Numbered from the stretch's first letter, positions 24,648-37,678 are shown. The stretch: 64,000 bases of DNA from Leuctra nigra (GCA_934045905.1 OW203768.1:23217060-23281059), one strand, 5' to 3'. Made by a program: numbers and translations. Notes: generated from the sequence alone by a model not told the origin.

Positions 24648-25095
24648 GATTTAGATTTAGATTAATAGGATGTAACGGCGCGTCAACGACGAGGTTATAT
24701 TGCGCACATTAATTATTTTACTTTACACTTTGTTGAATTAAGTGGAGGACATTGGGAGGGGGTTGACTTAACGGGCCCGATCCGGGGGAGCCCAGCACTG
24801 GTGGGAAGGCCAGGCCGGAACGGGGACGGACCGGGAGGTGTAAGGATTCGGGCCGGCGGAACCCGATTTCAGGGGGATCACCATCTCGAGGGGGAAGGCC
24901 GGCCCGATGGGGACCGCAAATTCAAGGGAGGACATGGTTAGGCCAACCCTGGCTGCTCTTTGTCTGGACCTCACCACTGACCTGTCCGGCATGGGTAACC
25001 CTTACACATGAGCATATGCTCGCCGGCGTAGCTGCAATGGATCGTTGGCCAACACAAACCCCACCACCGCGATAAGGTGGCAGCCGTCGGTGGGG
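24648..25095 (-). mobile_element. GC-rich TCTAA-tailed retroposon, complete copy
   Basis: A 448 bp copy flanked by the 13-bp duplication 'tttgtcacactta' (24635-24647 and 25096-25108). Read on the minus strand it starts 'ccccaccgacggctgccacc', carries the palindrome 'gagcatatgctc' and ends in a (TCTAAA)n-like tail. Variable-length duplications and a simple tail imply target-primed reverse transcription. No ORF longer than chance. The RNA of origin is not recognised. Confidence 0.88.
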
Positions 25096-25938
25096 TTTGT
25101 CACACTTATTTAATTATTTAAAATAGAGTTAATTTGTCAATATTGGTGGCTCAACAAGAAACAAGAACAACACGAAACAAGAAACCACACAAAAAGGCTC
25201 CATTACGTGCATCCATTACGTGATCACAACTTTAAGTTTCTAAAATAAATTAATAATTTTAATTATGGTAATTTGTCAATCTTGATGGTTCAGTTACGAA
25301 ACAAGAAACCACACAAAATGGCTCCATTACTAGGTATATTAGGTGTTCACAACTTAGTCAAAATTATTTCATTATTTCAGATGTTGTAATCTGTCAATCT
25401 TAGAAGCTCGGTTACAATAAACAAGAAACTACACTAAAGGGTCCATGCAAGGTGTATTTATAGGTGTGTAAAACATTTAATGGAAATCTGTGGGTATGAG
25501 AGATTTAAATTTCATTTCATCATCCAACAATGCCTACGTTAAAAAGTTAGAATAATAAAACGCTTTTAAATTATCATGATTTATTTCCAAACTGTGAGTC
25601 AAAGTCTCATCAAGTGGCATTGTTTAATGGAAATAAATGAACCTGAAACTGATGTTCCTCCTAATCTGGCACTAATGAAATAAACATTGGTTTTGATGCG
25701 AACGTTATATACGGAAGTGGTCTGGCTTGTTTACATCGGCAATACAATAATATTCTTCAAGTATAGGCAATAGCACGAAGTAGTTTCCTGGTTTGAAAAT
25801 ATGAAAATATTATCTTCCACAGCAACATCACAAAACAATATAATTATCACTAAATAAGATCAGTAGACTAATTAAAATGCAAGCTAGATAGCTGTATACA
25901 AGTACCTATAGAAGAAGACAACAATAATAAACGCCCCA

Positions 25939-26793
25939 TTGGTGGTTTTCAATGGGGCGGTGTTAAAACACAATCAAAATCCTAAATACTTGGGAGTAAC
26001 ACTCGACCGAACTCTTACTTACAAACCCCATCTGGAAATCACAGCAGCTAAACTACGAACCCGCAACAATATCCTGCAGAAACTGTCAACAACATCTTGG
26101 GGTGCATTAGCGAGATGCATCCGCCTCTCCGCCCTTGCTCTGGTTTATTCAACAGCGGCATATTGTGCCCCGGTGTGGCTAAATAGCTGCCACACCAAGA
26201 AAGTAGACACGCAACTCAACGTAGCTATGCGTACGATCACGGACACAGTGCGATCTACTCCACTGGAATGGTTACCAGCGCTGAGTAACATTGCTCCAGC
26301 AGATCTCCGAAGAAAGCAGGCGCTATTGAGGGAGCACTCAAAGATACTGAAGAGCCCTGACTTGCCCGTCAGTGAGGATTTGCTGAGGCCACCAAATGAA
26401 CGTTTGCGATCTCGGAATCCACCTTTACTAATGGCGAAATGTTTGTTTGAGAGCAATTTCGATGTCAACGAACTATGGAATAGCCAATGGAAAGAGACAT
26501 ATCGAAGCAGCCCAGTTTATGACTTCGACAGCCGAGACCGGCTCTCAGGTTTTCATCTTAGTAGAAGAGCTTGGTGCAACCTGAACAGGTTAAGAACCCA
26601 GCATGGGAGGTGCAATTATTTGATGCACAAATGGGGCTTTTCGGACAATCCGAGTTGTGTCTGCGGACATCCGAAGCAGACAACAGACCACATCATGAGC
26701 AGTTGTCTCGTGCTGGCCTTTCCAGGAGAGGAGGAAGACATCTTGCATCTGACAGAAGAAGCGATCGAATGGCTTGATAACTTAAATTTATAA
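25939..26793 (+). pseudogene. 3' part of a non-LTR retrotransposon ORF2 (Jockey/CR1-like)
   Basis: A 284-codon open frame with the post-catalytic part of a LINE reverse transcriptase: the motif PKYLGVTLDRTLTYKPHL, then YCAPVWLNSCH and PLEWLPALSNI. Near the end it has a Cys-rich CVCGHPKQTTDHIMSSC knuckle. The catalytic palm is absent, so the copy is 5' truncated, as is typical of LINEs. A 3' UTR-like stretch with an (ata)n run follows to about 26865. The frame is intact, suggesting moderate age. The exact clade is uncertain. Confidence 0.85.
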
Positions 26794-27540
26794 TTTGTTT
26801 TCTTGTTTATCTATTGTTTACTTGTATTGTTCCAATGAAAAACCATACGATAATAATAATAATCGATCGTATTTGCCATGAACAAAAGTTAACATTAAGT
26901 TGACCTGTCAGGGAGAGGCAGAGAGGTGGAGATGCCAGGTATAGGCCGGCCCATGCTATCCGTGTACATAGGCGAGTAAGGCGGGTAGCGTAAATTTCAT
27001 CACCCGTCATACTCCTTCCCACCAGCACTATAAGCACCAGGTGGCTCAGCTAGTTAATCTTAACTAAGTTCCTTTTAAGTTACATTGCCTTCCAAAAACC
27101 ATCCGAATTTTATTTAAAATGATTCTTCTTTTAGATCTTTACCAATTGAGTTTATATGACATAAAAAAGTGAACTTGGGATAATTTAAAAATGAGGAAAC
27201 GCATTTGCAATCATCTATCTTTCGTGTACCTTTCAGTTTACTAAGTGGCTACAAATATGTAGTACGAGATGAACGCACAAATTTCGGTCTACACCGGAAC
27301 GATACACGTGCAATTTACGTTATTCACATGACTCAAAGTTGGGAACTTTTAACAAATTATAATTTGAGATAACTCAAATTCAACCAAAAGAAATTGACCC
27401 TTTCGTTATACTAACTTCGGAACTATTGAAAGAAAAACAGAAAACTTTAGACAAGAAGTGACGTTGTTGGCGTTAACTGTAATGATAGGTAACACTTAAT
27501 GATCAGTGAAAGCTGCTATAAACTTATACCCCATATGACA

Positions 27541-28268
27541 TGTTGTACAAAAACAAAAACTTGTAAAAAAACTGCCAAGCACCTTCCCACTTAAAACAAT
27601 TGAGATCTAAAAGAAGGGCCAAGCAATAATATATTGTTTAAACATTTTCGCACTTAAAATTCGTGAAATCATTTCGCCCAGTTACTGCCGCCAAGCACAA
27701 CACTATATAAACCTAACGTTGTGTCCAAATTTGAAGAATACAATCTAAGTGAACCATCATTGTAAACTTTAACAAATATAAAAAATAAAAACGACTAAAA
27801 AAATAAATTTAAAATCGAAATTAAAAAAATTAAAAATAAAGCCTGGCGCATTGAATTTGCACCGACCATGTAGATTTCTTCTATCTTCTTCCTACTTTCT
27901 GTCTTTCTTCGGCTCCTTTATCGTCATCTTCTTTCTTATGTTGCCTTCTTGACACAATGCGCCTAGCTTTATTTTTAATTTTTTTAAATTCGATTTTAAA
28001 TTTATTTTTTTAGTCGTTTTTATTTTTTATATTTGTTAAAGTTTACAATGATGGTTCACTTAGATTGTATTCATCAAATTTGGACACAACGTTAGGTTTA
28101 TATAGTGTTGTGCTTGGCGGCAGTAACTGGGCGAAATGATTTCACGAATTTTAAGTGCGAAAATGTTTAAACAATATATTATTGCTTGGCCCTTCTTTTA
28201 GATCTCAATTGTTTTAAGTGGAAAGGTGCTTGGCAGTTTTTTTTACAAGTTTTTGTTTTTGTACAACA
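27541..28268. repeat. Fold-back element with ~313 bp near-perfect arms
   Basis: Left arm 27541-27853 and right arm 27955-28268 are inverted copies differing at only a few positions and a short indel. A ~101 bp T/C-rich spacer separates them. Ends read 'tgttgtac...gtacaaca'. A transcript across it would form a ~310 bp duplex. It directly abuts a gypsy pol fragment. No TIR/TSD signature of a known superfamily was identified. Confidence 0.9.
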
Positions 28269-28427
28269 TTACTTTGACCGAGAACGCTAAGGACAAAACA
28301 GCAATCATCACACCAGACGAAACCGGTCGATTCTAACGCCTCATATTTGGTTTGACTAACGGTCCCCCGCAATTTCTACGACTTCGAATCAAGTGTTGGA
28401 ACCATTTCGTAATTTGACTGTTTTATA

Positions 28428-30036
28428 CTAGGAAAACGCTCAGTGTAACGCGTTGATGAGCGAGCACGGGTACGTGCAAATTCTCGAACCGGAAATGCGT
28501 ACACAACGCACAGAAAACATATACAACCATATTGAATTGATTATGATTAGTGCTCGAAGTAGGAATTAAATAGTGGTGGTATGGTAACAAAAGAATACCA
28601 TGTGCGGGGGGGGGGGGGGGGGGGGGTACGATATTAGATGAGGGTCTAGATTCCAGAATTACACTGACAACCATTGTCATGTCATTAGTTAGATTAGTCT
28701 TTTACCTTGATGAAACAACTAAATTAAATAATGAATTTTACTTTATCTTGTAGTGGATGTTCATAGTTCATAGTTATGCTTGAAGATTAGATTAGATTAT
28801 TAGAGTTTAACGGCGCGTCAACGACGAGGTTATATTACGCACATTAATTTTAACTTTTAACTTTGTTGAACTAAGTGGAGGACATCGAGAGGGGTCGACC
28901 TAACGGGACCGATCTGGGGGAGTCTGAAACTGGTGGGAAAGCCAGGTTAGAATGGGGACAGACCGGGGGGTGGAGAGCTTCGGGCCGGTGGGACTCGATT
29001 TCAGGGGGATCACCATCTCGAGGGGGGAGGCCGGCCCGAGGGGCCCGCGAATTTGGGGAGGGCATGGGACTAGGTCGACCCTGGACTGCACTTGGTTGGG
29101 GCCAACTCGTATGTGAGCCGGCCCCTTAAGCCCCACCACCACGTCAAGGTGGCAGTCCATTGGTGGGGGTTATGCTTGAAATATGCAGTCAAAAGATAAC
29201 CATGAAATACGAGTAAATTAGAATCTAAAATTGCGTAAATTTCCAAGAATATCTGATTTTAAGCATTCCGTTTTTTCTGAGAAGTAACGATATGAAATCA
29301 AATGTGTAAAGAAGTACCGGTATACCATACCGTCCCATACCGGCCCACTTCAAGCACTGATTATGATATCAACTTAAAAGTAGGTATATGCTTTTCATCG
29401 AAACTTTAAAATAGCATCTAAGCACCTGGTTCATAAAACAAATCAGAATCACATCAATTGGCACTGGAAAACATTCATTTCGATACTTCAATACTGACAG
29501 ATATTAAAAATGTCAATATGTTCATACGTTCTTAACTGATTGGGATGCAATTTTGTAAAATAAGAGACAATATTGGTCTTAATGATCATGCAAAATATGA
29601 GTTTGATCAGAATTATCGAAGACCGTTTTCATTTTTCAGCCTATCAGGAGATATTTATTTAAATTTTAACCAATGAATGGATTTCAAAAAAAATTATGGT
29701 GTGAGCTCGATCAAAGAAAAACTCTAGACATGTATAGCCAAAATATGAGTTTGATCAGATTTGTCGAAGACCATTTTCACTTTTCAACCTATCAGGAGAT
29801 GTTTATTTAAATTTTAACCAATCAGTAGATTTCAAAAAAATTAGGGTCTGCAACGCCCAGAGAATGTCCAAACACGTGTGCAAAATTTCAGCTCGATCGA
29901 AGAAAAACTCTGACCTGTATATCGTCAGTAACAAAAAAAAACAAAAACAAAAAAAAAACAAAAAAAAAAAAACAAAAAAAAAACAGAGGTCCGTGCCAAA
30001 TGAGCCAAAAGGAGACGCTCGCTTCGCTCGCTCAAT
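28428..30036 (+). mobile_element. AT-rich interspersed element inserted in gypsy pol
   Basis: Inserted exactly within the YIDD codons of the gypsy RT, with TA on both sides (28426-28427 and 30037-30038). It starts 'ctaggaaaacgctcagtgta' and ends 'cgctcgcttcgctcgctcaa'. The insertion defines both termini of this family. It contains a long A-rich tract at 29932-29990 and hosts the retroposon at 28785-29168. Confidence 0.82.
28785..29168 (-). mobile_element. GC-rich TCTAA-tailed retroposon, nested copy
   Basis: About 384 bp flanked by 'gttatgcttgaa' (28773-28784 and 29169-29180). It belongs to the subtype whose head carries the 'ggccccttaagcc' block instead of 'gagcatatgctc'. It is nested within the AT-rich element, itself nested in gypsy pol. 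Confidence 0.88.
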
Positions 30037-31195
30037 TACATTGACGACCTACTTGTACCAGCCCAAGATTGGGAGGAAATGATAGGCAGCAGGCTTAATA
30101 TTTGAGGTAATCGGAGCAGCCAAACTAACCTTCATGGCATCAAAATGTTGTGAATAATAAAAAAAGGAAAGAAATAGACTTTCTAGGGTTCAAAACCAGC
30201 AAGGAAGGCGTAAACCTGGAATGCGCAAAACGCAAACTCACCCGTAATGTTCAAGAAATACATAGATTTTTTAGTCTAACCTCATTTTTCGACGTTTCAT
30301 TCCAACTTATGCAAACAGAATGGAGCAAATCACTCGACTTACACGAAAATCGGAGAATTTCATCTGGTCATTTGATCAACAAACCGCATTTGACGACATC
30401 AAACAAGCAATGACCCAAGCACCCGTACTCGCCTTGTACAACGCAGAAGCTCGTACCGAACTACACATCGACGCTAGTGCGAAAGGATTAGACGGGGTAC
30501 TGTTTCAAGAAGGAAGCAATGGACTACTTCGCATGGTCTATTGTGTGAGTAGAAAACAATCCAAGCAGAATCAATGTACCATTCCAGTAAACTAGAGTTA
30601 ATGGCTATGGAATGGTCAGTAGATAGACCCCGATCATTCTTGCTAGCGATTCCGTTCACGCTGGTGCCTGATTGTCAGGCACTCATCTATTTGAACAAGA
30701 ACAAGACCTTAATTCCCACCGTTTCCAGAATGTATGACTTGATACAGGAATCCAACTTCACCAGACACCAAAATGGCAAATGTTGGCGCATTAAGCAGAC
30801 CCCCAATTGGAGAAGAATCTGACACATTAAACGACATTATTAACGAAAGATGCGAAATCAATTTGACTCCGACTGTTGAAGATAAGTTTTGACAATTCAG
30901 CCCTGACAAGACCTGCTTCAGAAATTCAAGATACTCGAAAAGCCAGTCGAAAAGACGACATCATTACGACAGCTCATGTATCACAGATGAAACCCTGGAG
31001 AAACTATGTGGAAGACGAACAACCCTAAGAAGACAAAGAACTCGAACGAGACGAACAACCCGAATTCGACGATGAAGACACCGATCTAGTCCAGAATGCA
31101 AAGGAGAATCGACGACCCCTTCGTCGCACGCATCGACTAACGTATCGGAAAACTATGTTTGATCAAGGACGATCAAAAAGCCAGGGCGGCGGAAT

Positions 31196-31515
31196 GTAGA
31201 ATCATTATGTTTTAGGTTATAAGTTTTAGGCTATGTTTCACGTCAATCTGACTAGTGTGCTGACCTTGATGGAATGGAATAGAAAGCAGTGACAGAAAAT
31301 ATGAAGAAGTCTATATTCGAGCAGGCAGTGCTTTTATAGAGAATCATCATGGAACTTGTCCTTTACAGACAAGGCGAGTCTCATTGATTTCAAATCTGTA
31401 ATAATCCAGTGCATTTACAATAAATCAGTATTAAAATTTTATATGGCTGTGTTTCAATTATTCCTTAGTGCACTTGATAGTGTCCTTGCGACGTCATATC
31501 TGACGTCACAACATC
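31196..31515 (+). repeat. Putative 3' LTR of the gypsy-like element
   Basis: Begins TGTAGAATCATT directly after a purine-rich stretch and the end of the decayed pol frame. It contains an AATAAA at about 31421 and ends near 'tctgacgtcacaaca'. No 5' LTR is present in the window for comparison, so the limits are inferred. Confidence 0.4.
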
Positions 31516-31889
31516 GCGAGTGGTGTTCCAAAAGTCAACTGTTTAAGTGCACACTTGATAGTGTCCTTGGAAGGAAGCTTGAGTTAGGATACATCGTACA
31601 TTGTATGGTCCCTTGGATGAACACTTGATGTACATCCAAGGATTGACTCTAAAACGCAGTTATGTGATATTCGTCATGAAATATAAGTATTATAATTATA
31701 CAAAATCAATATTTTACTTGTATTGTACATACTAATACTTTTATGTTTATTAAACTAATTTTATTTATTTTATTCGAAGGACAGAAACGATAAATTTAAC
31801 AGTTAGAATAATATGTTCAAATATATTAACAATACATATATTAAACAATATATTAAAATATATTTATAAGGGGAGTGGTTATGCCCTAC

Positions 31890-32310
31890 CAATCTAATTG
31901 ATAAAAACGGAAAAGAGTACACAAGTAATAAGGACAAGGCATTTGCTCTGAACACGTATTATAGTGAAATATTTCAAACGCAGTACACAGGAGGACAGAA
32001 TCTTGACAAAATTACTATTTCAGAAAGTGGACAAGAAATCAAATTTGGATATACTGGGCGATACGGAAAACTATTCAAAAGCTAAAAAATAAGAAAGCGC
32101 CCGCCATGGATGGCATCACCAACACCTTGATTAAACCAGCGGGAGATGAAATTATAACTGTTATAAAAATTATTTTCGAAAACTCTATGGAAACGGGAAC
32201 AGTGCCGCAAGAGTGGAAAATGGCACTAGTAGCGCCAGTCCTCAAAGGGGTGGGGGGGGGGGGGGGGGGAGGAGAGACTTATTGGGTAACTACAGTGTAA
32301 ATATTATACA
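31890..32310 (+). pseudogene. LINE reverse-transcriptase fragment interrupted by poly-G
   Basis: Reads IQKLKNKKAPAMDGITNTLI, then GTVPQEWKMALVAPVLKG, the N-terminal finger motifs of non-LTR RTs. It is broken by a poly-G tract at 32248-32268, after which LGNY (the expected NYRP position) follows. Upstream frames are shifted. Confidence 0.75.
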
Positions 32311-32319
32311 CAGTGTATA

Positions 32320-33520
32320 CAGTGTATATATCTACCGTATATCTATCTATATTAGCCCTACCTACCCCATTTAGTGATGTCATGCAAGCGTAGTGCGGGT
32401 GGCCTACCCGGCCAGTTAGCGCTACCTTCTTTATTTAATTTGAAGTGCTGGGATTATTTTTTTAATTTATTTTGTATTCTGATTTAGGTAATAGATGACT
32501 ACTGTTCTATGTCATAGGCAATATAACTAGGACCTAGTTATATTCCTTTAATCTAGGGATTGGAGGCTGGCACAAAACAAAACTGTCAATGCCACAAGGT
32601 CCGTTAACTTGCCCCCCCCCCCCCCCCCCCCCCCCATAAACGCACTAATTCTGAAACTGTCAATATAATTAGTGTATGGCACTGGGATTTTGTGTTCTAA
32701 CACAAAAGTCATGTATTTCAATTTTCTTCATAAATATAGTGACGCACTAATTCTGCAACTTGGTTCTGCAAGAAGCAACGCGCCAGGCAAAAGCCATCGA
32801 ATCACTATTGGAAAGATAAATGCATTCTCGTTAGTTTTATATTCTAGTCAGTGACAGATTTAATCATTACCTTTTTTTACTGAAGGAAAACGACAATTTT
32901 CCACGTCTTTATACCCTCACATTGTTCATAAGTATGGCTCGGTTCCGGCGTTGCGAGCATTATTGGCTGTATTCAGAAGTCCACGTTGAAGATTGCCGCT
33001 TTGAAGATGTTGAGGCAGACGCTGGTCGACGCGATGGAAAAATCAAAAGAGAAGATGCGTCAGAAAATCAACAAGAAAATGTCGGGTTGAACTTCCATAT
33101 CAAGCATTAAGTTATTCGAAACATTGAATAAATGTAGTCAGCAAATGATGCCCATCTCTGAGCAACCTATCACTAAAAAATCCTATACTCCACTACCTTC
33201 AAAAAGGAATGAATTTCAATTATATGTATTAGAAAAGTTATGGGCCTTGTCTGCACGCACTCAAAATAGCAGGCCGAGCTATCAAGAGAACACAGTATTT
33301 AAAATCAGTGTAAAATCAGTGTATAGTGGCGATGGCGAAGGCGTGCTTGGCGGTGTTTTTGACAGACCATCAGCATGTGATGGACTGTTAGAGGAACATC
33401 ACAGGTGTCACACTGTGGCTGTTCCTCTTGATTCATTAGATGGTCATGTGTCAAGTAAACAATGTTATTAAAACTAAATATCACAAAGTTGTTGGGAACA
33501 CCTAACACCTCTAATTTTTT
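32320..33520. other. Unassigned stretch with a poly-C tract
   Basis: No gene recognised. A poly-C run of about 25 nt lies at 32611-32635. ORFs at 32922-33110 and 33124-33471 show no family motif. Confidence 0.4.
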
Positions 33521-33527
33521 CAGTTTC

Positions 33528-34500
33528 AGTTTCATTTATTTCCACTAAACAATGTACATGTACATGTTTGGACTCCTAAAGTCGACACTTTTTATGGAGT
33601 ATAAGGAAATGACAATGCATACATACTAGATACATAATAACAATAATAATAATAATAATAATGTTATTATACATACTAAATACATAATACATTGATATGG
33701 TACTAATTTACATCTACAATCTATTTTAATCTGGCTTGATATTATTAGATATAGAATTAGTTAAGTTGGTACCTACATAATACATTGATAGGTACTAGTT
33801 ACATCTAGGTATATTTAAATTCTATATTCTATTTTAATATGGCTTAATAATATTTGATGCCTACATGTTATGGTTCACAATGTCATTTGAAATAGTTGTA
33901 AGTAGTAAATTTATTCTAATCTATTCTAGTTTGTCTGTCATGAATTCTTCTATGGAATAATAGGCCTTATTTACTAATAACATTTCTAGACCTCGTTTAA
34001 AGTCCGAGTGTTTCTTCGTTTCTCTTAATTTCTTCGGTAATGAATTGAAAAGTTTTGTTTTTATATAAAGGGAATTTTTTGGGGTACACTGGGTCCTGTG
34101 GCTTCCTAAATGGATGTTGTTCTTATTTCTTGTGTTGTGATTATGTATGTCGCTATTTTGCATTACATCACCATGTAATTTGATGGCAAGTATTGATTCT
34201 AGAATATATAAGCACGGTAATGTTAAGATTTTGTGTTTTATGAAGTACGGTCTGCAGTCTGGTTTGATGTAGGTGTTGGATTTGTATCTTAACCCAAAAA
34301 TAACTCGTATTGCTTTTCTTTGTGAAGTAAATACCCTAGGTGCATCGGTTGAATTTCCCCAGAACTGTATCCCATATCTTAAATGGCTTTCTATGTTTGC
34401 ATAATAAACTAGTTCAAAATATTGGAAAATCATTAAAGTAATATTGTGAAAATTAAACATTATATAATCTTGATAGTCTTCAGTGGAGACATAGTATGGA
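33528..34500 (-). pseudogene. 3' end of a CR1-like LINE
   Basis: On the minus strand, a frame within 33921-34440 reads YYANIESHLRYGIQFWGNS, then QRKAIRVIFGL and NTRNKNNIH, typical of the C-terminal part of CR1/Jockey-group RTs. The 3' UTR runs to about 33528, ending in a 'ctgaaactgaaa' repeat that fits a CR1-type 3' end. It is 5' truncated. The first ~60 codons of the open frame are probably not part of the LINE. Confidence 0.78.
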
Positions 34501-35204
34501 CGATCTCCACCAGGCAGTGCTGCGAACATTGAGATGACCTTGACGACGGTAGTCGGCTCGGAAGTCTTGTCCACGTAGTTAAGAAAGAGAAAGAGTTGCG
34601 CAGTGGTGGGTGTCGGTTGTAGAGTAGTCCGATCTCGTGTTCATGGTGTAAACTGCGACCACGGGATCGGACTGAAATATATTGAAATGATTAATAGTAC
34701 ACATCATATTTACATATCATTACAGTGCTGCGAACAAGAAACAAACACAAACTCATTACAGCATTGTGAACAACCAGCAAGCATAAAGTTGTGAGTACAT
34801 TTTAGTGAACAATTCTAAGAACTGAAATATAGATATGATTCTTACAAAGGACCACAATATATCCAGACAATTATTACATATGCATAGGTACAAGGAATGT
34901 TCACTTGACGAATAATATTTGAAAGCTGAACAACAAAGTGAGGTTAAACTGGTATACAGACACTCCCACCAAGGAAGAAGTATCCCAAACGAAGAAAACC
35001 TAGTGGACACTCCGAGATAGAATACTTATCAGAATAATGCTCCATATTATCCTGGATTTCAGTATTATCAGTCCTATTCCTAGAACGATTTCTTTGCACA
35101 CAGAGAGTCCATTTACACGAGCAGAAAAGCATTCCCAGACGTCAAGTCAGTCCATTTAGAACCCAATTACATCCGAGAATATTATCGACAAGTCTTGTAG
35201 TACA

Positions 35205-37579
35205 TTGGAAAGCGACGAAGGCAGATCAATCAACAAGCAGCTCCTTCCGACATCGAGAAGATGATGCGTCGCAGATATAATCATCTCCAGGCGGAATACA
35301 GCGTCCAGAACGGCCGTCAGGTCCATGTGGATGACATTGCGCAATACTTCTCAGAGGGCGACGTCCCAGTGGAAAGATGGTGAATAGTGTCAATTTTATA
35401 ACACGTTTTAGTGAATGTTCTGTGTTGTTTTTACGTAAATATATTTCACTTCATTTCAATGTCTGACAGCAACGCACAACAGAAACAAAACAATGCTGGT
35501 AAGACCACTTTACCGCCATTGGGCGATCTGGCAACGTTGGGAGAAGTGTCGATTCGCGATTTATTCCAGAGAAATGATTATTTACAAGTTCACTTTGATG
35601 GTCTCACCTGGCAACTTTTGTTAAAAGAGGCGAAACAGGACACTTTGTTGGATGTTTTCAGTCAAGATCACTCTGTGCATGCGGTTAAGGAGACAATGCA
35701 CCCAAAAAACTAACTTGAGTATGATAAATCGGTCTGAAATTTTTACACAATATCAATATCATATAGGAAAGAAAAAAAATCACAAAAAAATTGGGGGGAT
35801 TATTTATGGTTAGGGGGGGGGGGGGGGATTTTGGTAAAAATTGGTACAGTCATTAAAATCCTATCTTCTTCCACAAATTTTAATATATTTTCACGAAACA
35901 TTTTTTTTCTTATAGTAAATATAATACATTACAATTTTTAGTAGCGATTTTCATTTATTTCAATTAGTTTTTGAATTATGAGTAAATAAATATAGAAAAT
36001 GATAAATTTTTATATTTTTTCTGTATTAAGATATTGACAATTTTTTTTTCTCAGGAACTACATATATCAGCTTTAATTCCATACTAACAATTGTTCATCA
36101 TACATTAATGAACACACACACAAAAAATTAGCTCAATAGCTATCTCCAGTAAAAAGTAGATAGATTTTGCATACAATGTTTTGTTGAAAAAAAATTCTGA
36201 GTTATGGGCCTTCAAAGATTGCTTACTGAGAACATTATAAGTTTATCAGCACTAGTACATTATAATATTGATTTGATTTTTTTTTTTGAAATATATATAC
36301 TATTTGCAAAATATTGTCACTGGTATCATTTAAAAGATAAAAGATCAAAGAAAATTAATGTAGAATAAAAAAAAAATTATAAAAAATGACATTTTTGTAA
36401 TTGAAGAGGCTTATTCCTGAAATCAACCAATTCTACCTGAGGCGGCCTGAGGTTCAAGCTGTCATACAACACGCGTTTAGAGTCCAGGGCCCACAAATAA
36501 TTGATGCACTGCATGTTTTAGACAATGAAGTGGCTAAAGAGGCTTTTCAACAACACGAGCCCCCTATTTAGTTGTTGTTCTTCTGGTTAAAATAAACTTT
36601 AAAAGAAACTCATACTGAACGCGCTCACTTCCCTCAAGGTGGCTTTGACACTTCGACACTTGACGGACAGTGACACCTGCTCATCCAACGAAGGTCACAA
36701 ACTTGACAGATTAAAAGTTCCAGCGTGCGTTGCTTGAGTGGCGCCAAATATTATTGTCGATTTATATTGTTTATTGCGTTATTATATCTCTAGATGTTTG
36801 ATGTTTATAAAAAAAAATTAATCGGGTAAAATTGTCTTTCAGTAGGTGCAGTAGGCTTCAGTTGTCCGATAGGATGGGTACATTATTTTTGGTAAATAGT
36901 CCCTTTTCGAGGTGTTAGTTTAAATTTTTTCCAGTGTTTTAATTGGCTGAATGAATCAGTGTTGATGGATGGTCCATCTTGGGACTTTTATGCGAAATAT
37001 TACGTCATAGTTGTTCTGGCCGTGCAGACTGCAGGTATCTCAGAGACAAAGTTTAAGTGTTGTTTTGTTTTATTTGTGGAAAAGGTATATTTCAATTACA
37101 ATTCGTTAGACTTCTAATCGATTTGTTTTGTGAACTTGAACAGCCAGTGTTGCATGTTTTTATATTGTCATTCTTTTAGGTGTCATGGAGGAAGTAATCA
37201 AACAGATACTTGAAGAGCATGATTATGTATGGCGAAGGGGGGTGTTGCTTTACCAATTAATGGTGTCCAGCATCGAAGTCACACCGGTGCAGGGAAACTC
37301 GTCTGTGTCCACGGGGTTATGGATGCGGTGGAGCCAGTCCTTCAGGAGTGTGTCGTCTCCAATCCTGATGAAATGGAGGTGGCGGTCTCCGAACAAGGTA
37401 TCAAGGACGTGTTGCAGGACGTGGAAAAATGTTCGTTGAAATGTCCGCATGTAATGATACTGACTTTGACGAGCTGTTACATTTGTTAGGAGTCTCCACC
37501 AATAATGCAGATAACATCCCTCAAGAAAACTTCGATCGACTATTGAATGAACTTGAGGCCATTGAGTTCGACTTTTGAT
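35205..37579 (+). other. Cluster of unrecognised coding-like segments
   Basis: Three or four segments have protein-like composition, and some have gene-like signals. About 35235-35383 ends in a frame with DDIAQYFSEGDVPVERW and a stop. The frame at 35459-35713 begins MSDSNAQQKQNN. The frame at 36408-36571 ends QQHEPPI and is followed within ~20 nt by AATAAA. From the ATG at 37185, just after an AG acceptor-like site, a broken frame finishes FDRLLNELEAIEFDF (stop 37577-37579). G6 and other shifts interrupt the last one. I do not recognise any family; a decayed large DNA element or viral-like insert is possible. Confidence 0.35.
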
Positions 37580-37678
37580 TAATTATTTTATACATGGAGT
37601 GGTGTATTCGTGTAGTTTCATTTTTATATACCAGTTCAATTTTTGATTAATTAATTCTTACATGGAGTACACAAATAG

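Larger units (their letters stand above)
28265..31195 (+). pseudogene. Decayed Ty3/gypsy-like pol (RT-RNase H), split by insertions
   Basis: The first part, 28265-28427, reads DKTAIITPDETGRF, a stop, then FGLTNGPPQF and (frame-shifted) NQVLEPFRNLTVLY, which are RT motifs. The second part resumes at 30037 with IDDLLVP; together they restore the catalytic Y-I-D-D. It continues through FIWSFDQQTAFDDIKQAM and ELHIDASAKGLDGVLFQ, the first RNase H Asp region, then PDCQALIYL. Several stops and frameshifts are present. The gap 28428-30036 is an AT-rich element carrying a retroposon. A frame ending 'ccagggcggcggaatgtag' lies just before the putative 3' LTR. Confidence 0.85.

Noticed and set aside
28875..29160. 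Gly/Pro-rich ORFs in GC-rich retroposon
   Set aside because: Open on both strands only because of GC-rich composition; not conserved in frame between copies.
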